The notes beneath the pieces were generated by a model. That model was given only the letters and a program-made list of their open reading frames with translations. It was not told where the DNA came from and did not search any database. This document shows, piece after piece, positions 1-5,401 of a stretch of DNA of 9,689 bases. Each line of letters opens with the position of its first letter. Positions within the stretch are counted from its first letter, which is position 1. Source of the stretch: Methyloceanibacter sp. (GTDB lineage Bacteria > Pseudomonadota > Alphaproteobacteria > Rhizobiales > Methyloligellaceae); assembly GCA_022865725.1 (NCBI GenBank), contig JALHTP010000496.1, positions 1 to 9,689 on the forward strand. Direction: 5' to 3'. A program made the translations under genes and the position numbers.

Positions 1-351
1 CGTGACCACCGTCGCGGCCAAGAACACAAGCAAGAGGACCACCATATAGCCGCCGCCGGGACTGTGGCCGAGATGGCGCTCGCCGCGAAACAGCAGGAGG
101 TCCCGCCCATAACGGAGCGCGGTGGCCGGGGCGTAGACGAAGTCGGAGAAGCGCGCATGGGGCGACCCAACGAAGCCCCAAACCACCCGCGCCACGACAA
201 GCGCACCGACCACATAACCAGCCCAGACATGAGCGGTCAGCAGGTCGTCCTCTGTAAGATAGGCGACCGTGAAGGCCACGACCAAGGTCCAATGAAAGAC
301 CCGCACGAAGGGATCCCACACACAGACCCGACATTGATCTGAAGTGCGCAT
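1..351 (-). CDS. b561-type cytochrome (cytochrome b/b6 domain), 5' part only
   Basis: The first 117 codons are present and the gene runs off the left edge of the window. The translation carries the N-terminal pattern of bacterial/hydrogenase-type cytochrome b561 proteins: VWDPFVRVFHW at residues 11-21, with His20 as the likely first heme ligand at the start of helix 1. HVWAGY follows at 41-46, with a second candidate ligand His41 opening helix 2. GHSPGGGYMVVLLL, a family-typical entry to the third helix, comes near residue 96. Such proteins are integral membrane di-heme electron carriers moving electrons between quinol and soluble or periplasmic partners. The ATG at 351 is the only sensible start, since the conserved block begins 11 residues later. 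I see no Shine-Dalgarno sequence before it. An FNR/FixK-like box lies at 385-398. Family call is firm; the specific partner cannot be told. Confidence 0.85.
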   Translation of the reverse strand, partial: MRTSDQCRVCVWDPFVRVFHWTLVVAFTVAYLTEDDLLTAHVWAGYVVGALVVARVVWGFVGSPHARFSDFVYAPATALRYGRDLLLFRGERHLGHSPGGGYMVVLLLVFLAATVVT

Positions 352-650
352 CAAACGTTTCTAACACGCTTCGCCGGTTCGAACTTGAGGTAAATCAAAG
401 CGACGCAGGCGACCTCACCTCAAGATTCAAAGGCAATGAGGAGGCTCCGAGGTCCCTAAACCGTCGTTATCATGAGGTGCCTTATCGTATCGCGCTTGAC
501 GCATAAGATCGTCGAGCCCGCTGCACGGTCCCGGTGTTAGATGTGTACTGATTTTCCCCAAGCCACGAGGCAAGGGGTCCGGACCGCGCCCGCACCAGCA
601 CAATTCCGCTGCGTTCCTACAAGCTAGCCCTCTTGAGAGGGAGAGCGGGC
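352..650. other. Intergenic region without a supported gene
   Basis: No reading frame here has coding character. Apart from the FNR-like box (385-398), I see a symmetric hairpin at 556-577 (CCCC/GGGG and GCC/GGC stems, ACGA loop) and a short hairpin at 628-641 (CCCTC-TTGA-GAGGG). The second lies 10 bp beyond the stop of the basic peptide gene and could end its transcript, but no T-tract follows on the minus strand. Confidence 0.5.
358..398 (-). promoter_or_regulatory. Candidate FNR/FixK-type promoter of the b561 cytochrome gene
   Basis: TTGA-N6-TCAA occurs at 385-398 and matches the half-sites bound by Crp/FNR-family regulators (FNR, FixK, Anr). Its centre (391.5) is 40.5 bp upstream of the A of the cytochrome start codon at 351. 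A -10-like hexamer TAGAAA on the minus strand lies at 363-358. Class II FNR-type promoters have the box centred near -41.5. The geometry therefore places the transcription start at the start codon itself, which fits the absence of a ribosome binding site and suggests a leaderless mRNA. Box and spacing are seen; regulation and leaderless status are inferred. Confidence 0.5.
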
Positions 651-797
651 CTAAGCCTTATTCCGCTTCCTTGTCGCTGCCGCCTTAGCGGCGGTCGTCT
701 TGCGTTTGCGCGTTGCCGCTCCCTTGGCGGCGCTCGCCCGGCGCTTGCGCGTTTGTGCCGCCTTCTGAGCCGGTGTCATCATCTTGGTCGCTGCCAT
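651..797 (-). CDS. 48-residue histone-H1-like basic peptide with 13-residue repeats
   Basis: A small open reading frame of 48 codons plus stop, composed almost only of Ala, Lys, Arg and Thr. The motif TRKR recurs at residues 16-19, 29-32 and 42-45, a period of exactly 13. The first two units read TRKRRASAAKGAA and TRKRKTTAAKAAA, and the third is cut short by the C-terminus. Such composition resembles the lysine/alanine-rich tails of eukaryotic histone H1 and of bacterial H1-like proteins, so nucleic-acid binding is likely but not shown. The start at 797 is preceded by GGGGGGAG five bases upstream, a very strong ribosome binding site that supports real translation; ATGs at codons 6 and 7 lack one. 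No cysteine, no membrane segment. I do not recognise a named family. The gene is isolated, between two long noncoding stretches. Confidence 0.7.
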   Translation of the reverse strand: MAATKMMTPAQKAAQTRKRRASAAKGAATRKRKTTAAKAAATRKRNKA

Positions 798-1306
798 CGT
801 TGCTCCCCCCATGAGAATCACGCAGCGTACGCCAGCGGACCGAGCAAGCCAATCTCTCGGGCGGAGTTATGAACTGTTCCGCCAAGTTGATTGCGCGCCG
901 GGGAGGAAGTGGGGCGGCGCGTAGGTAGGGCGTTAGGGCATTGCCCCACCGCCCCGCCAGCCCGTGCATGTCTGAAAACACGGGCGCTGCGCGCGCCGAG
1001 GAGGAACAGCGATCAAGCCACGTCGGCCGACATGGCCTGTGGCCACTCGCTCAGACTCCTCGGCAGCGGCAATGGCTGCGTTCTGCTCGGCGCAGAAAGC
1101 GATGTGACATCCCCACAACCCGGCTTGCAGAACGGTTCGGAGCTAGAGCCGCTGCTGCTCTGGGAAAGGCTTGAGGATACGCTGATCGCCGCTGCACTCG
1201 TGGCGGCGGTCACCGCGCTTTTCTTTCCTCGACAAAGCTGGTCTTCTCTTGCGGCTCTTGCCGGCAGGGCAAGCGGCGCGAACCCCTAATGAGCACGGAG
1301 AAGCCG
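798..1306. other. 509-bp stretch with no supported gene; two hairpins
   Basis: Open frames exist on both strands but none has a good start with a ribosome binding site or recognisable protein pattern. Two adjacent hairpins are visible: 911-917 pairs with 949-955 (GGGGCGG/CCGCCCC), and 960-966 pairs with 979-985 (GCCCGTG/CACGGGC) around a 12-nt loop. They could be part of a structured leader or RNA, but no promoter or terminator frames them. Confidence 0.4.
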
Positions 1307-1843
1307 ATGCGAGTCCTGATCTTGGCGGTCGGCTCGGTGACGCTCATGGCGTTCGGCTGGTCCCCTCGCCCAGCCCAGGCAGCGGACGCGCCTTTCACCG
1401 ATCCCGCCTCCTATTGCAAGGCGGCTGGAGACGCCGATGCGCCCGATGCGCGCTACACCGGCACGGCGGTGCCGGATTGGATGGTGCCGGCGCTCTACAG
1501 CAAAGACGAGCTCAGGGCGCAGAAGAAGGCGAAGGTGGACCCCGCCCGCGCCATCGTCTGGCGCTGCATGCAAGGGAAAGTCTGGGGTTGCGTGCAAGGC
1601 AACAGCCCGATCTGCGGCAAGGCGAACCAGGAGATGAAGCCGACCAAGGCGATGCGCGAGTTCTGCACCGGGCAGCCCAATGCGGAGGTCATTCCGCTCT
1701 CCGTGATCGGGCACGATCATCCCATGATCTACGACTGGACGTGCAAGGGTAACAAGCCGGCCATCGCGCGCCAGATCTTCACGGTCGATGCGCGCGGCTT
1801 CCCGGTGGAGCTGTGGAAAGAGATCGCGCCGACGCAGAAATAG
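1307..1843 (+). CDS. Secreted six-cysteine protein of unknown function
   Basis: The 178-residue product begins with a Sec-type signal peptide: a hydrophobic core at about residues 3-18 and a likely cleavage after AQA at residue 25. The mature part holds six cysteines (37, 87, 95, 103, 120, 146), an even number that fits three disulfides in the oxidising periplasm. Recognisable stretches include YTGTAVPDWM (50-59), VWRCMQGKVWGC (84-95) and KPTKAMREFC (111-120). To my knowledge similar proteins occur as uncharacterised exported proteins in Hyphomicrobiales; I assign no function. The start at 1307 is chosen because GGAG lies 6 bases upstream. An in-frame ATG at 1289 has no ribosome binding site and would add six polar residues before the signal peptide. 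It stands alone and converges on msrB. Confidence 0.85.
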   Translation: MRVLILAVGSVTLMAFGWSPRPAQAADAPFTDPASYCKAAGDADAPDARYTGTAVPDWMVPALYSKDELRAQKKAKVDPARAIVWRCMQGKVWGCVQGNSPICGKANQEMKPTKAMREFCTGQPNAEVIPLSVIGHDHPMIYDWTCKGNKPAIARQIFTVDARGFPVELWKEIAPTQK

Positions 1844-1939
1844 CGGGCGCTACGCGGCGACGATGACCGGGACCGGGCGTCGGCACGATGCGGGTGCGGA
1901 TATTTGAGGGGGCTGAGCGAAATTGGTGGGGAAAGTCGA

Positions 1940-1967
1940 GTGAAAGGGTCGGACCCGACCCCTTCAC
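1940..1967. repeat. Near-perfect 13-bp inverted repeat between convergent genes
   Basis: Arms 1940-1952 and 1955-1967 are complementary at 12 of 13 positions (A1945 against C1962 is the exception), with only two bases between them. The GGGTCGG/CCGACCC core would form a strong hairpin in RNA of either strand. It lies about 100 bp past the six-cysteine gene. It could act as a bidirectional terminator or be a REP-like dispersed element; no long T-tract follows on either strand. Confidence 0.55.
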
Positions 1968-2056
1968 CCCCGTAGCACGGCTTGACGGGAACGCAACACT
2001 GACCCCGTCGAATCACCTAACACCTCTGTCGCGGAGAAGGTTCCTCCCCTGTCAAG

Positions 2057-2091
2057 AAAAAATCGGCAGGCCCGGATCGGGCTCGGATTTT
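2057..2091 (-). terminator. Likely intrinsic terminator of msrB
   Basis: Read on the minus strand, a GC stem (GCCCG-ATC-CGGGC, 2082-2070) is flanked by A-rich and T-rich arms that can themselves pair (AAAATC against GATTTT). A run of six T follows (2062-2057). It lies about 40 bp past the msrB stop. The arrangement is partly symmetric, so it may also stop plus-strand transcripts from the six-cysteine gene. Confidence 0.6.
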
Positions 2092-2129
2092 CGCCTTCCG
2101 GCGCTGCCTTACGGGCCCGAAACCGGTCG

Positions 2130-2630
2130 CTAGGCGGCGACGAATTTCAGCGATACGCCGTTCATGCAATAGCGCAGCCCGGTCGGCTTCGGGCCGTCAT
2201 TGAACACATGGCCGAGATGGCCGCCGCAGCGGCGGCAATGCACCTCGTCCCGCTGCATGCCGAAGCTCCAGTCCTGGCTGGTCCTGGTGGCGCCTTCGAT
2301 CGGCGCATAGAAGCTCGGCCAGCCGGTGCCGGAATCGAACTTGGTCTCGGAGACGAAGAGCGGCAGATCGCAGCCGGCGCAAACGAAGGTGCCCTTCCGC
2401 TTCTCATGATTGAGCGGGCTGGTGAAGGGACGCTCGGTGTCCTCTTGGCGCAGCACCGAATATTGCTCGGGGGTGAGCAGCTTCTGCCATTCCTCGGGGG
2501 TGTGGTTCACCTCGAAGGTCTCGGTGGCGGCATCGGCCCCGCCGCCCCGCCATCTGAGAGCGAGGACGCCCGTCGCGGCGATGGCGGCGAACGCCACCCC
2601 GCCTAAAGCAATGTTGCGTCGGGTAATCAT
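2130..2630 (-). CDS. msrB: Peptide-methionine (R)-S-oxide reductase MsrB, exported
   Basis: MsrB repairs oxidised proteins by reducing methionine-R-sulfoxide. The 166-residue product shows the whole catalytic domain from about residue 45. Zinc-binding cysteine pairs are C84/C87 and C132/C135, the substrate-site signature is GTGWPSF (101-107), and the catalytic cysteine is C155 in RYCMN. Many MsrBs have GCGWPSF, whose Cys resolves the sulfenic acid, but here that position is Thr102. Reduction must then use thioredoxin directly or another partner. The N-terminus has RR at 4-5 followed by a hydrophobic stretch (8-26), so the enzyme is probably exported, perhaps by Tat, or membrane-anchored. A GGAGAG ribosome binding site lies just before ATG 2630. 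The gene follows the kinase on the same strand after a 124-bp gap. I see no sigma-EcfG promoter in that gap. Confidence 0.95.
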   Translation of the reverse strand: MITRRNIALGGVAFAAIAATGVLALRWRGGGADAATETFEVNHTPEEWQKLLTPEQYSVLRQEDTERPFTSPLNHEKRKGTFVCAGCDLPLFVSETKFDSGTGWPSFYAPIEGATRTSQDWSFGMQRDEVHCRRCGGHLGHVFNDGPKPTGLRYCMNGVSLKFVAA

Positions 2631-2754
2631 GATCTCTCCTTCAGCATCTCTGCTTCAGCCCTGGCCGGGCGCACAGAGTTCTGACCGTGACTCTATGCAC
2701 TCCCGGCCGCGCCGCAATTCAACTTGCGCGCACGCTCGATCACGTCCCTGGGAT

Positions 2755-4197
2755 TTAGCCGCGCGAAGTGACTTGCGCCGAAGGGATGACGATCACGCAG
2801 CGCACCCCCTTGGGCGGGAAGGAGAGGCTGACATCGCCCTCGAGCGCCTGGCCCACCACCGTCTCGATCATCGCCCGGCCGAAGCCCGATCGCTGCGGCG
2901 GCAGCACGATGGGCCCGCCCCGCTCCTGCCAGGTCAGCTTCAGCTTGGAGGCCTCCTCGCAGAATTGCCATTGGATGCTGACCTGTCCCTGCGGGTCGGA
3001 GAGCGAGCCGTATTTCAGTGCGTTGGCGGCAAGCTCATGCAGCGCGAGCCCGAGATTCTGGACGGCCTCGGGCTTCAGCATGACATCCTCGCCTTCGATG
3101 GCGATCTGCTCGCCGAAGCGGTCGGCATGCTCGCCGAGTTGCTGCTCGACCAGCATGCGCAAGGATGCGCCGTGCCAATTGTCGGCGATGAGGAGATCGT
3201 GCGAGCAGCCGATGGCGCAGAGCCGCGCGCTGAAGCGATCCAGAAAATCCTCGACCGAGCGGGTGCGCGAGGCGGTCTGCTGCGCGATGGCATGGATCAC
3301 CGCGAGCAGATTCTTGGAGCGGTGGGTGAGCTCCCTGAGCAGGAGACGAAGCTGATCCTCGTTCGCCTTGCGCTCGCTGATATCGACAACGACAGAGGTG
3401 GTGCCGAGAACGGCGCCCTGCTCGTCGGTCAAGGTCTCGATCAGGAGGTAGAACGAGCGCTTGCGTCCGAACAATTCGAAATTGGTCTCGAGCTCCTGCG
3501 CCTCGCCTGTCTCCATCGCCTTGCGCTTCGCCGCCATGATCTTCTCGGCGGCCTCGGCCGGGAGGATTTCGGCATCGGTCTTGCCCTTCAGCCCCTCGGG
3601 CGAGAGGCCGGCGGGAGCGTTGTGCACCCAGGTGAAACGCATGTCCTTGTCCTGGCTGAACACGGAGATGGGCGAACCGCGCAGCGCAATCTCGAAGCGC
3701 TGCTTGGCCTCCGCCAATTCCTTGGTGCGCGCCTCGACGCGCTCCTCGAGTTGATGCCGCGCACCCTTAAGCTCCTCGAAGGTGCGCAAATGCGCGGCGA
3801 CCTCGGCCTGGAGACGATCGCGTGAGGGAAGCCGCAAGAGCTGCGGCGCGAGCTTCCAGATCACGATGGCAGCCGTCAGCGCCAGCAGCGCGGCGGCAGC
3901 CTTCAACAGTCCTTCGAGTCCTTTGCCCGGTATCCCGGGGAACCAAAGGGTGAGCAGAGAGGCAAGATGGGCGAGGCCGACGGCGAAGATGAACAGCGCG
4001 AACAAGGTGACGAGCGCCGTCTCGCCTTGGGTGCTCTCGCCCGGCCGCTTATGGATGTAGAGGAGGCCGGCAGGAATGAGCAGAAACGATGCCGCGATGA
4101 CCCCGTCGGACACGGCATGAAGCAGGACAAGCCCGGAAGACCACATTTCGGGATTGGGTGGGAATCCCTCGGCGCCAAATGATAGCCAGGATGTCAT
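2755..4197 (-). CDS. Membrane HWE-family sensor histidine kinase with PAS domain
   Basis: This 480-residue protein has a three-helix N-terminal membrane unit (about 21-48, 62-86, 95-115), a coiled coil (about 127-168), one PAS domain (about 168-275, ending DISERK) and an HWE-type kinase core. Core landmarks are phosphoacceptor His292 in THRSKN, the N-box HELAANALKYG (387-397), WQE with GGP (423-429, the motif naming the HWE class), and the G-box SGFGRAM (437-443). The membrane unit resembles that of ethylene-receptor-type sensors (SD at 30-31, IP at 41-42, and AH at 76-77). However, the copper-ligand cysteine of the plant receptor appears as Val73, with His77 kept. HWE kinases typically phosphorylate PhyR or single-domain regulators in the alphaproteobacterial GSR, so PhyR or the regulator at 4842-5186 is a likely target. 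The ligand is unknown. No strong ribosome binding site precedes ATG 4197. Confidence 0.93.
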   Translation of the reverse strand: MTSWLSFGAEGFPPNPEMWSSGLVLLHAVSDGVIAASFLLIPAGLLYIHKRPGESTQGETALVTLFALFIFAVGLAHLASLLTLWFPGIPGKGLEGLLKAAAALLALTAAIVIWKLAPQLLRLPSRDRLQAEVAAHLRTFEELKGARHQLEERVEARTKELAEAKQRFEIALRGSPISVFSQDKDMRFTWVHNAPAGLSPEGLKGKTDAEILPAEAAEKIMAAKRKAMETGEAQELETNFELFGRKRSFYLLIETLTDEQGAVLGTTSVVVDISERKANEDQLRLLLRELTHRSKNLLAVIHAIAQQTASRTRSVEDFLDRFSARLCAIGCSHDLLIADNWHGASLRMLVEQQLGEHADRFGEQIAIEGEDVMLKPEAVQNLGLALHELAANALKYGSLSDPQGQVSIQWQFCEEASKLKLTWQERGGPIVLPPQRSGFGRAMIETVVGQALEGDVSLSFPPKGVRCVIVIPSAQVTSRG

Positions 4198-4273
4198 AGC
4201 GTCCGATCAATCAGGCGGCGGCTTCTGAGTGGGAGCTGCATGGGGCAAGCCCTTCTCCCACCGTATTTATCTA

Positions 4274-4298
4274 AACCACGGTGAGCGCTCATGGTTCT
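4274..4298 (-). promoter_or_regulatory. Weak sigma-EcfG-like promoter upstream of the HWE kinase
   Basis: Minus-strand AGAAC (4298-4294), a 16-bp spacer and GGTT (4277-4274) match the GSR consensus GGAAC-N16/17-CGTT at 7 of 9 positions, with one mismatch in each element. It lies about 77 bp before the kinase start, in the correct orientation. Evidence is thin because a two-mismatch site can arise by chance. Confidence 0.25.
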
Positions 4299-4392
4299 CT
4301 CGGGCCGAAGACTCCCCGTAGGCGGGATTTGGGTCGCGGCAGGCGGTTGTACAAGCTCGGCGGCCGCGCAACTCGCCCGATGCGATGGCGGC

Positions 4393-4417
4393 GGAACCCA
4401 TTCGAGCGTCCCGCGTT
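4393..4417 (+). promoter_or_regulatory. Exact-consensus sigma-EcfG promoter in the kinase/DUF1328 gap
   Basis: GGAAC (4393-4397), a 16-bp spacer and CGTT (4414-4417) match the alphaproteobacterial GSR promoter consensus exactly. It points to the plus strand, where the next annotated gene lies about 1 kb away, but an intrinsic terminator ends at about 4519. The most economical reading is a short noncoding transcript beginning near 4424. Confidence 0.7.
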
Positions 4418-4423
4418 ATGGCT

Positions 4424-4519
4424 GGGTTCGAGGGCAAGCGAATCATCATCCCCCCGCCCCCCAGCTGCACTCGAATGAGACGCCCGTACCCGGCATCCCC
4501 GGTTGCGGGCGTTTCTCTT
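4424..4519 (+). ncRNA. Candidate sigma-EcfG-dependent small RNA (about 95 nt)
   Basis: Proposed because an exact GSR promoter (4393-4417) and an intrinsic terminator (stem 4477-4515, T-rich tail to 4519) bracket about 95 bp of intergenic DNA. The 5' half contains two six-base C runs separated by a single G (4450-4462). Such C-rich single-stranded stretches can pair with Shine-Dalgarno regions, and anti-SD motifs are a known feature of several alphaproteobacterial sRNAs. The GGGGGGAG site before the basic peptide at 797 is one conceivable partner. An open frame from ATG 4418 reads through the terminator without a recognisable protein pattern, so I favour RNA over peptide. The transcript ends are estimates; existence and function are inferred. 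I do not recognise a known sRNA family. Confidence 0.5.
4477..4519 (+). terminator. Intrinsic terminator of the candidate sRNA
   Basis: A stem of up to ten pairs joins 4477-4486 with 4506-4515. It has seven perfect pairs (ACGCCCG/CGGGCGT) extended by GAG against TTC with one G-U. An inner CCGG/CCGG stem caps it. The plus-strand tail TTTCTCTT follows. Read on the minus strand the same hairpin, about 45 bp past the DUF1328 stop, has a poorer tail (TCTCATT) but could also end that transcript. Confidence 0.65.
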
Positions 4520-4559
4520 GAGGACGGGATACGCGCATCGCCATGCTCTCGAGCCTCCG

Positions 4560-4718
4560 CTAGAGGATCGCGGCGATCAGGGTGACGAGAAAAACCACGA
4601 GGAAGATGAAAAACAGAATGCGCGCCACACCGGCGGCTGCGGAAGCCATTCCGCCAAATCCGAATACGCCCGCGACCAACGCGATGACCGCGAAGATAAG
4701 CGCCCAGGTAAGCAGCAT
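4560..4718 (-). CDS. DUF1328 / YtjA-family small membrane protein
   Basis: A 52-residue hydrophobic protein with two membrane helices (about 4-20 and 33-51) separated by the glycine/alanine segment GFGGMASAAAGVAR (20-33). This matches the short UPF0391/DUF1328 family (E. coli YtjA). The family has no established biochemical function; members are often stress-inducible and common in GSR regulons of Alphaproteobacteria. The start at 4718 is supported by AGGAG about 6 bases upstream. A near-consensus sigma-EcfG promoter lies 58 bp upstream. It is downstream of the single-domain regulator gene on the same strand but probably has its own promoter. Confidence 0.9.
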   Translation of the reverse strand: MLLTWALIFAVIALVAGVFGFGGMASAAAGVARILFFIFLVVFLVTLIAAIL

Positions 4719-4775
4719 CAGAGGCTCCTAAGGTTAGGGTGTGACCGGGCGGATTTCCGCCTTCCTCAGCCTTCA

Positions 4776-4800
4776 AACGCCCTTCCCGCCATATTGTTGC
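4776..4800 (-). promoter_or_regulatory. Near-consensus sigma-EcfG promoter of the DUF1328 gene
   Basis: Minus-strand GCAAC (4800-4796), a 16-bp spacer and CGTT (4779-4776) differ from GGAAC-N16-CGTT at one base. The -10 element ends 58 bp before the DUF1328 start codon, in the right orientation, and the product belongs to a family often under GSR control. Confidence 0.55.
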
Positions 4801-4841
4801 ACTGCCGCAATGGCTGAGGCGCTTTCCTCCCTCGATTTTCC

Positions 4842-5186
4842 TCAAAAATGGGCGACCGCGGCCAGCAGTTCCTTCCCCGTGAAGGGCTTCCTCACCAAGA
4901 GCGCCGCTTTGTGCGCCGGCGGCAATTGCTCCCGGCCATAGCCGCTGACAAAGGCGAAAGGAATGTTGCGGGCCTTCAGCGCGTCGGCGATGCGGCCGAC
5001 CGGCTCGCCGGCGAGATGAATATCGAGCAATGCCCCATGCACGTCCTCCTGCTCGATCGCCTGAAGCGCGTCCCCGACCGTTCCGGCAGGGCCGATCACG
5101 GCGAGGCCCGCTTGCTCGAGCACGCTTGCGATATCGAGGGCGATGAGGAACTCGTCTTCGACGACGAGGATCCGTGTTGCGGCCAT
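4842..5186 (-). CDS. Single-domain response regulator (CheY-like receiver)
   Basis: The 114-residue product is a receiver domain with no output domain. The acidic pocket is E10-D11-E12 in ILVVEDE, the phosphoacceptor is D55 in LLDIHL, the switch Ser is S81 and the conserved Lys is K100 in RKPF. The segment PFAFVSGYG (76-84) resembles the PFxFATGY signature of the FAT GUY single-domain regulators (such as SdrG and MrrA), which pair with HWE kinases and tune the GSR. Here V-S stand for A-T, so membership is likely but atypical. The frame opens upstream to 5246, but ATG 5186 begins directly at the receiver fold and has GGGGAGG about 11 bases upstream. The HWE kinase 0.6 kb downstream on the same strand is the obvious candidate partner. 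It diverges from the CsbD-like gene. Confidence 0.92.
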   Translation of the reverse strand: MAATRILVVEDEFLIALDIASVLEQAGLAVIGPAGTVGDALQAIEQEDVHGALLDIHLAGEPVGRIADALKARNIPFAFVSGYGREQLPPAHKAALLVRKPFTGKELLAAVAHF

Positions 5187-5294
5187 CGCTCTTAAAGCCT
5201 CCCCGGATGGGCCATGGTCCGCATTTGGCCCGCGCATCAGTTTCATGATTTACCGCGTTCGATCAAGACCCCTCGACGCAGGCCCCGCGCGGGC

Positions 5295-5319
5295 GGAACC
5301 TCACTCCTGCGAACGCGTT
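5295..5319 (+). promoter_or_regulatory. Exact-consensus sigma-EcfG promoter of the CsbD-like gene
   Basis: GGAAC (5295-5299), 16 bp and CGTT (5316-5319) fit the GSR consensus exactly and lie 104 bp upstream of the CsbD-like start. A perfect 10-bp palindrome CCCGCGCGGG (5284-5293) abuts the -35 element with one base between and could be an operator or chance GC structure. Confidence 0.75.
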
Positions 5320-5381
5320 TCCTTTCCACCTGTGAAGCAGAGGCGCTGCGGTCGAACGCGTCTGTCTTTTGAGCCGAGGCC

Positions 5382-5401
5382 GCCTCCCGCTAGTGGGAGG
5401 C
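5382..5401 (+). promoter_or_regulatory. 5'-leader hairpin just before the CsbD-like ribosome binding site
   Basis: GCCTCCC (5382-5388) pairs with GGGAGGC (5395-5401) around a 6-nt loop. It lies five bases before the AAAGGAG ribosome binding site (5407-5413) in the leader expected from the promoter at 5295-5319. It does not mask the site directly, so it may stabilise the mRNA 5' region or influence ribosome loading. Confidence 0.4.

Noticed and set aside
856..880. GGAAC-N16-CGAG on the minus strand before the basic peptide gene
   Set aside because: The -35 is exact but the -10 has two mismatches out of four; not enough for a stress promoter.
933..1118. Minus-strand frame containing CAEQN, reminiscent of nucleoside deaminases
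   Set aside because: Only a few residues match, the start would be a TTG without a ribosome binding site, and no other catalytic motif is present.
891..1289. Plus-strand frame of 132 codons with a hydrophobic stretch near its end
   Set aside because: No ribosome binding site, low-complexity and frame-inconsistent composition, and competing frames on both strands look equally good; no supported gene.
2019..2044. GGAAC-N17-TGTT on the minus strand in the 1844-2129 gap
   Set aside because: One mismatch only, but it faces the antisense strand of the six-cysteine gene with no gene or terminator to support a transcript.
2410..3825. Long plus-strand open frame (471 codons) opposite msrB and the kinase
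   Set aside because: It is the antisense shadow of the HWE kinase, whose domains and motifs are unmistakable on the minus strand; the plus-strand translation has no recognisable pattern.
4267..4845. Minus-strand open frame of 192 codons spanning the DUF1328 region
   Set aside because: Overlaps the well-supported DUF1328 gene in another frame and has no protein pattern or ribosome binding site.
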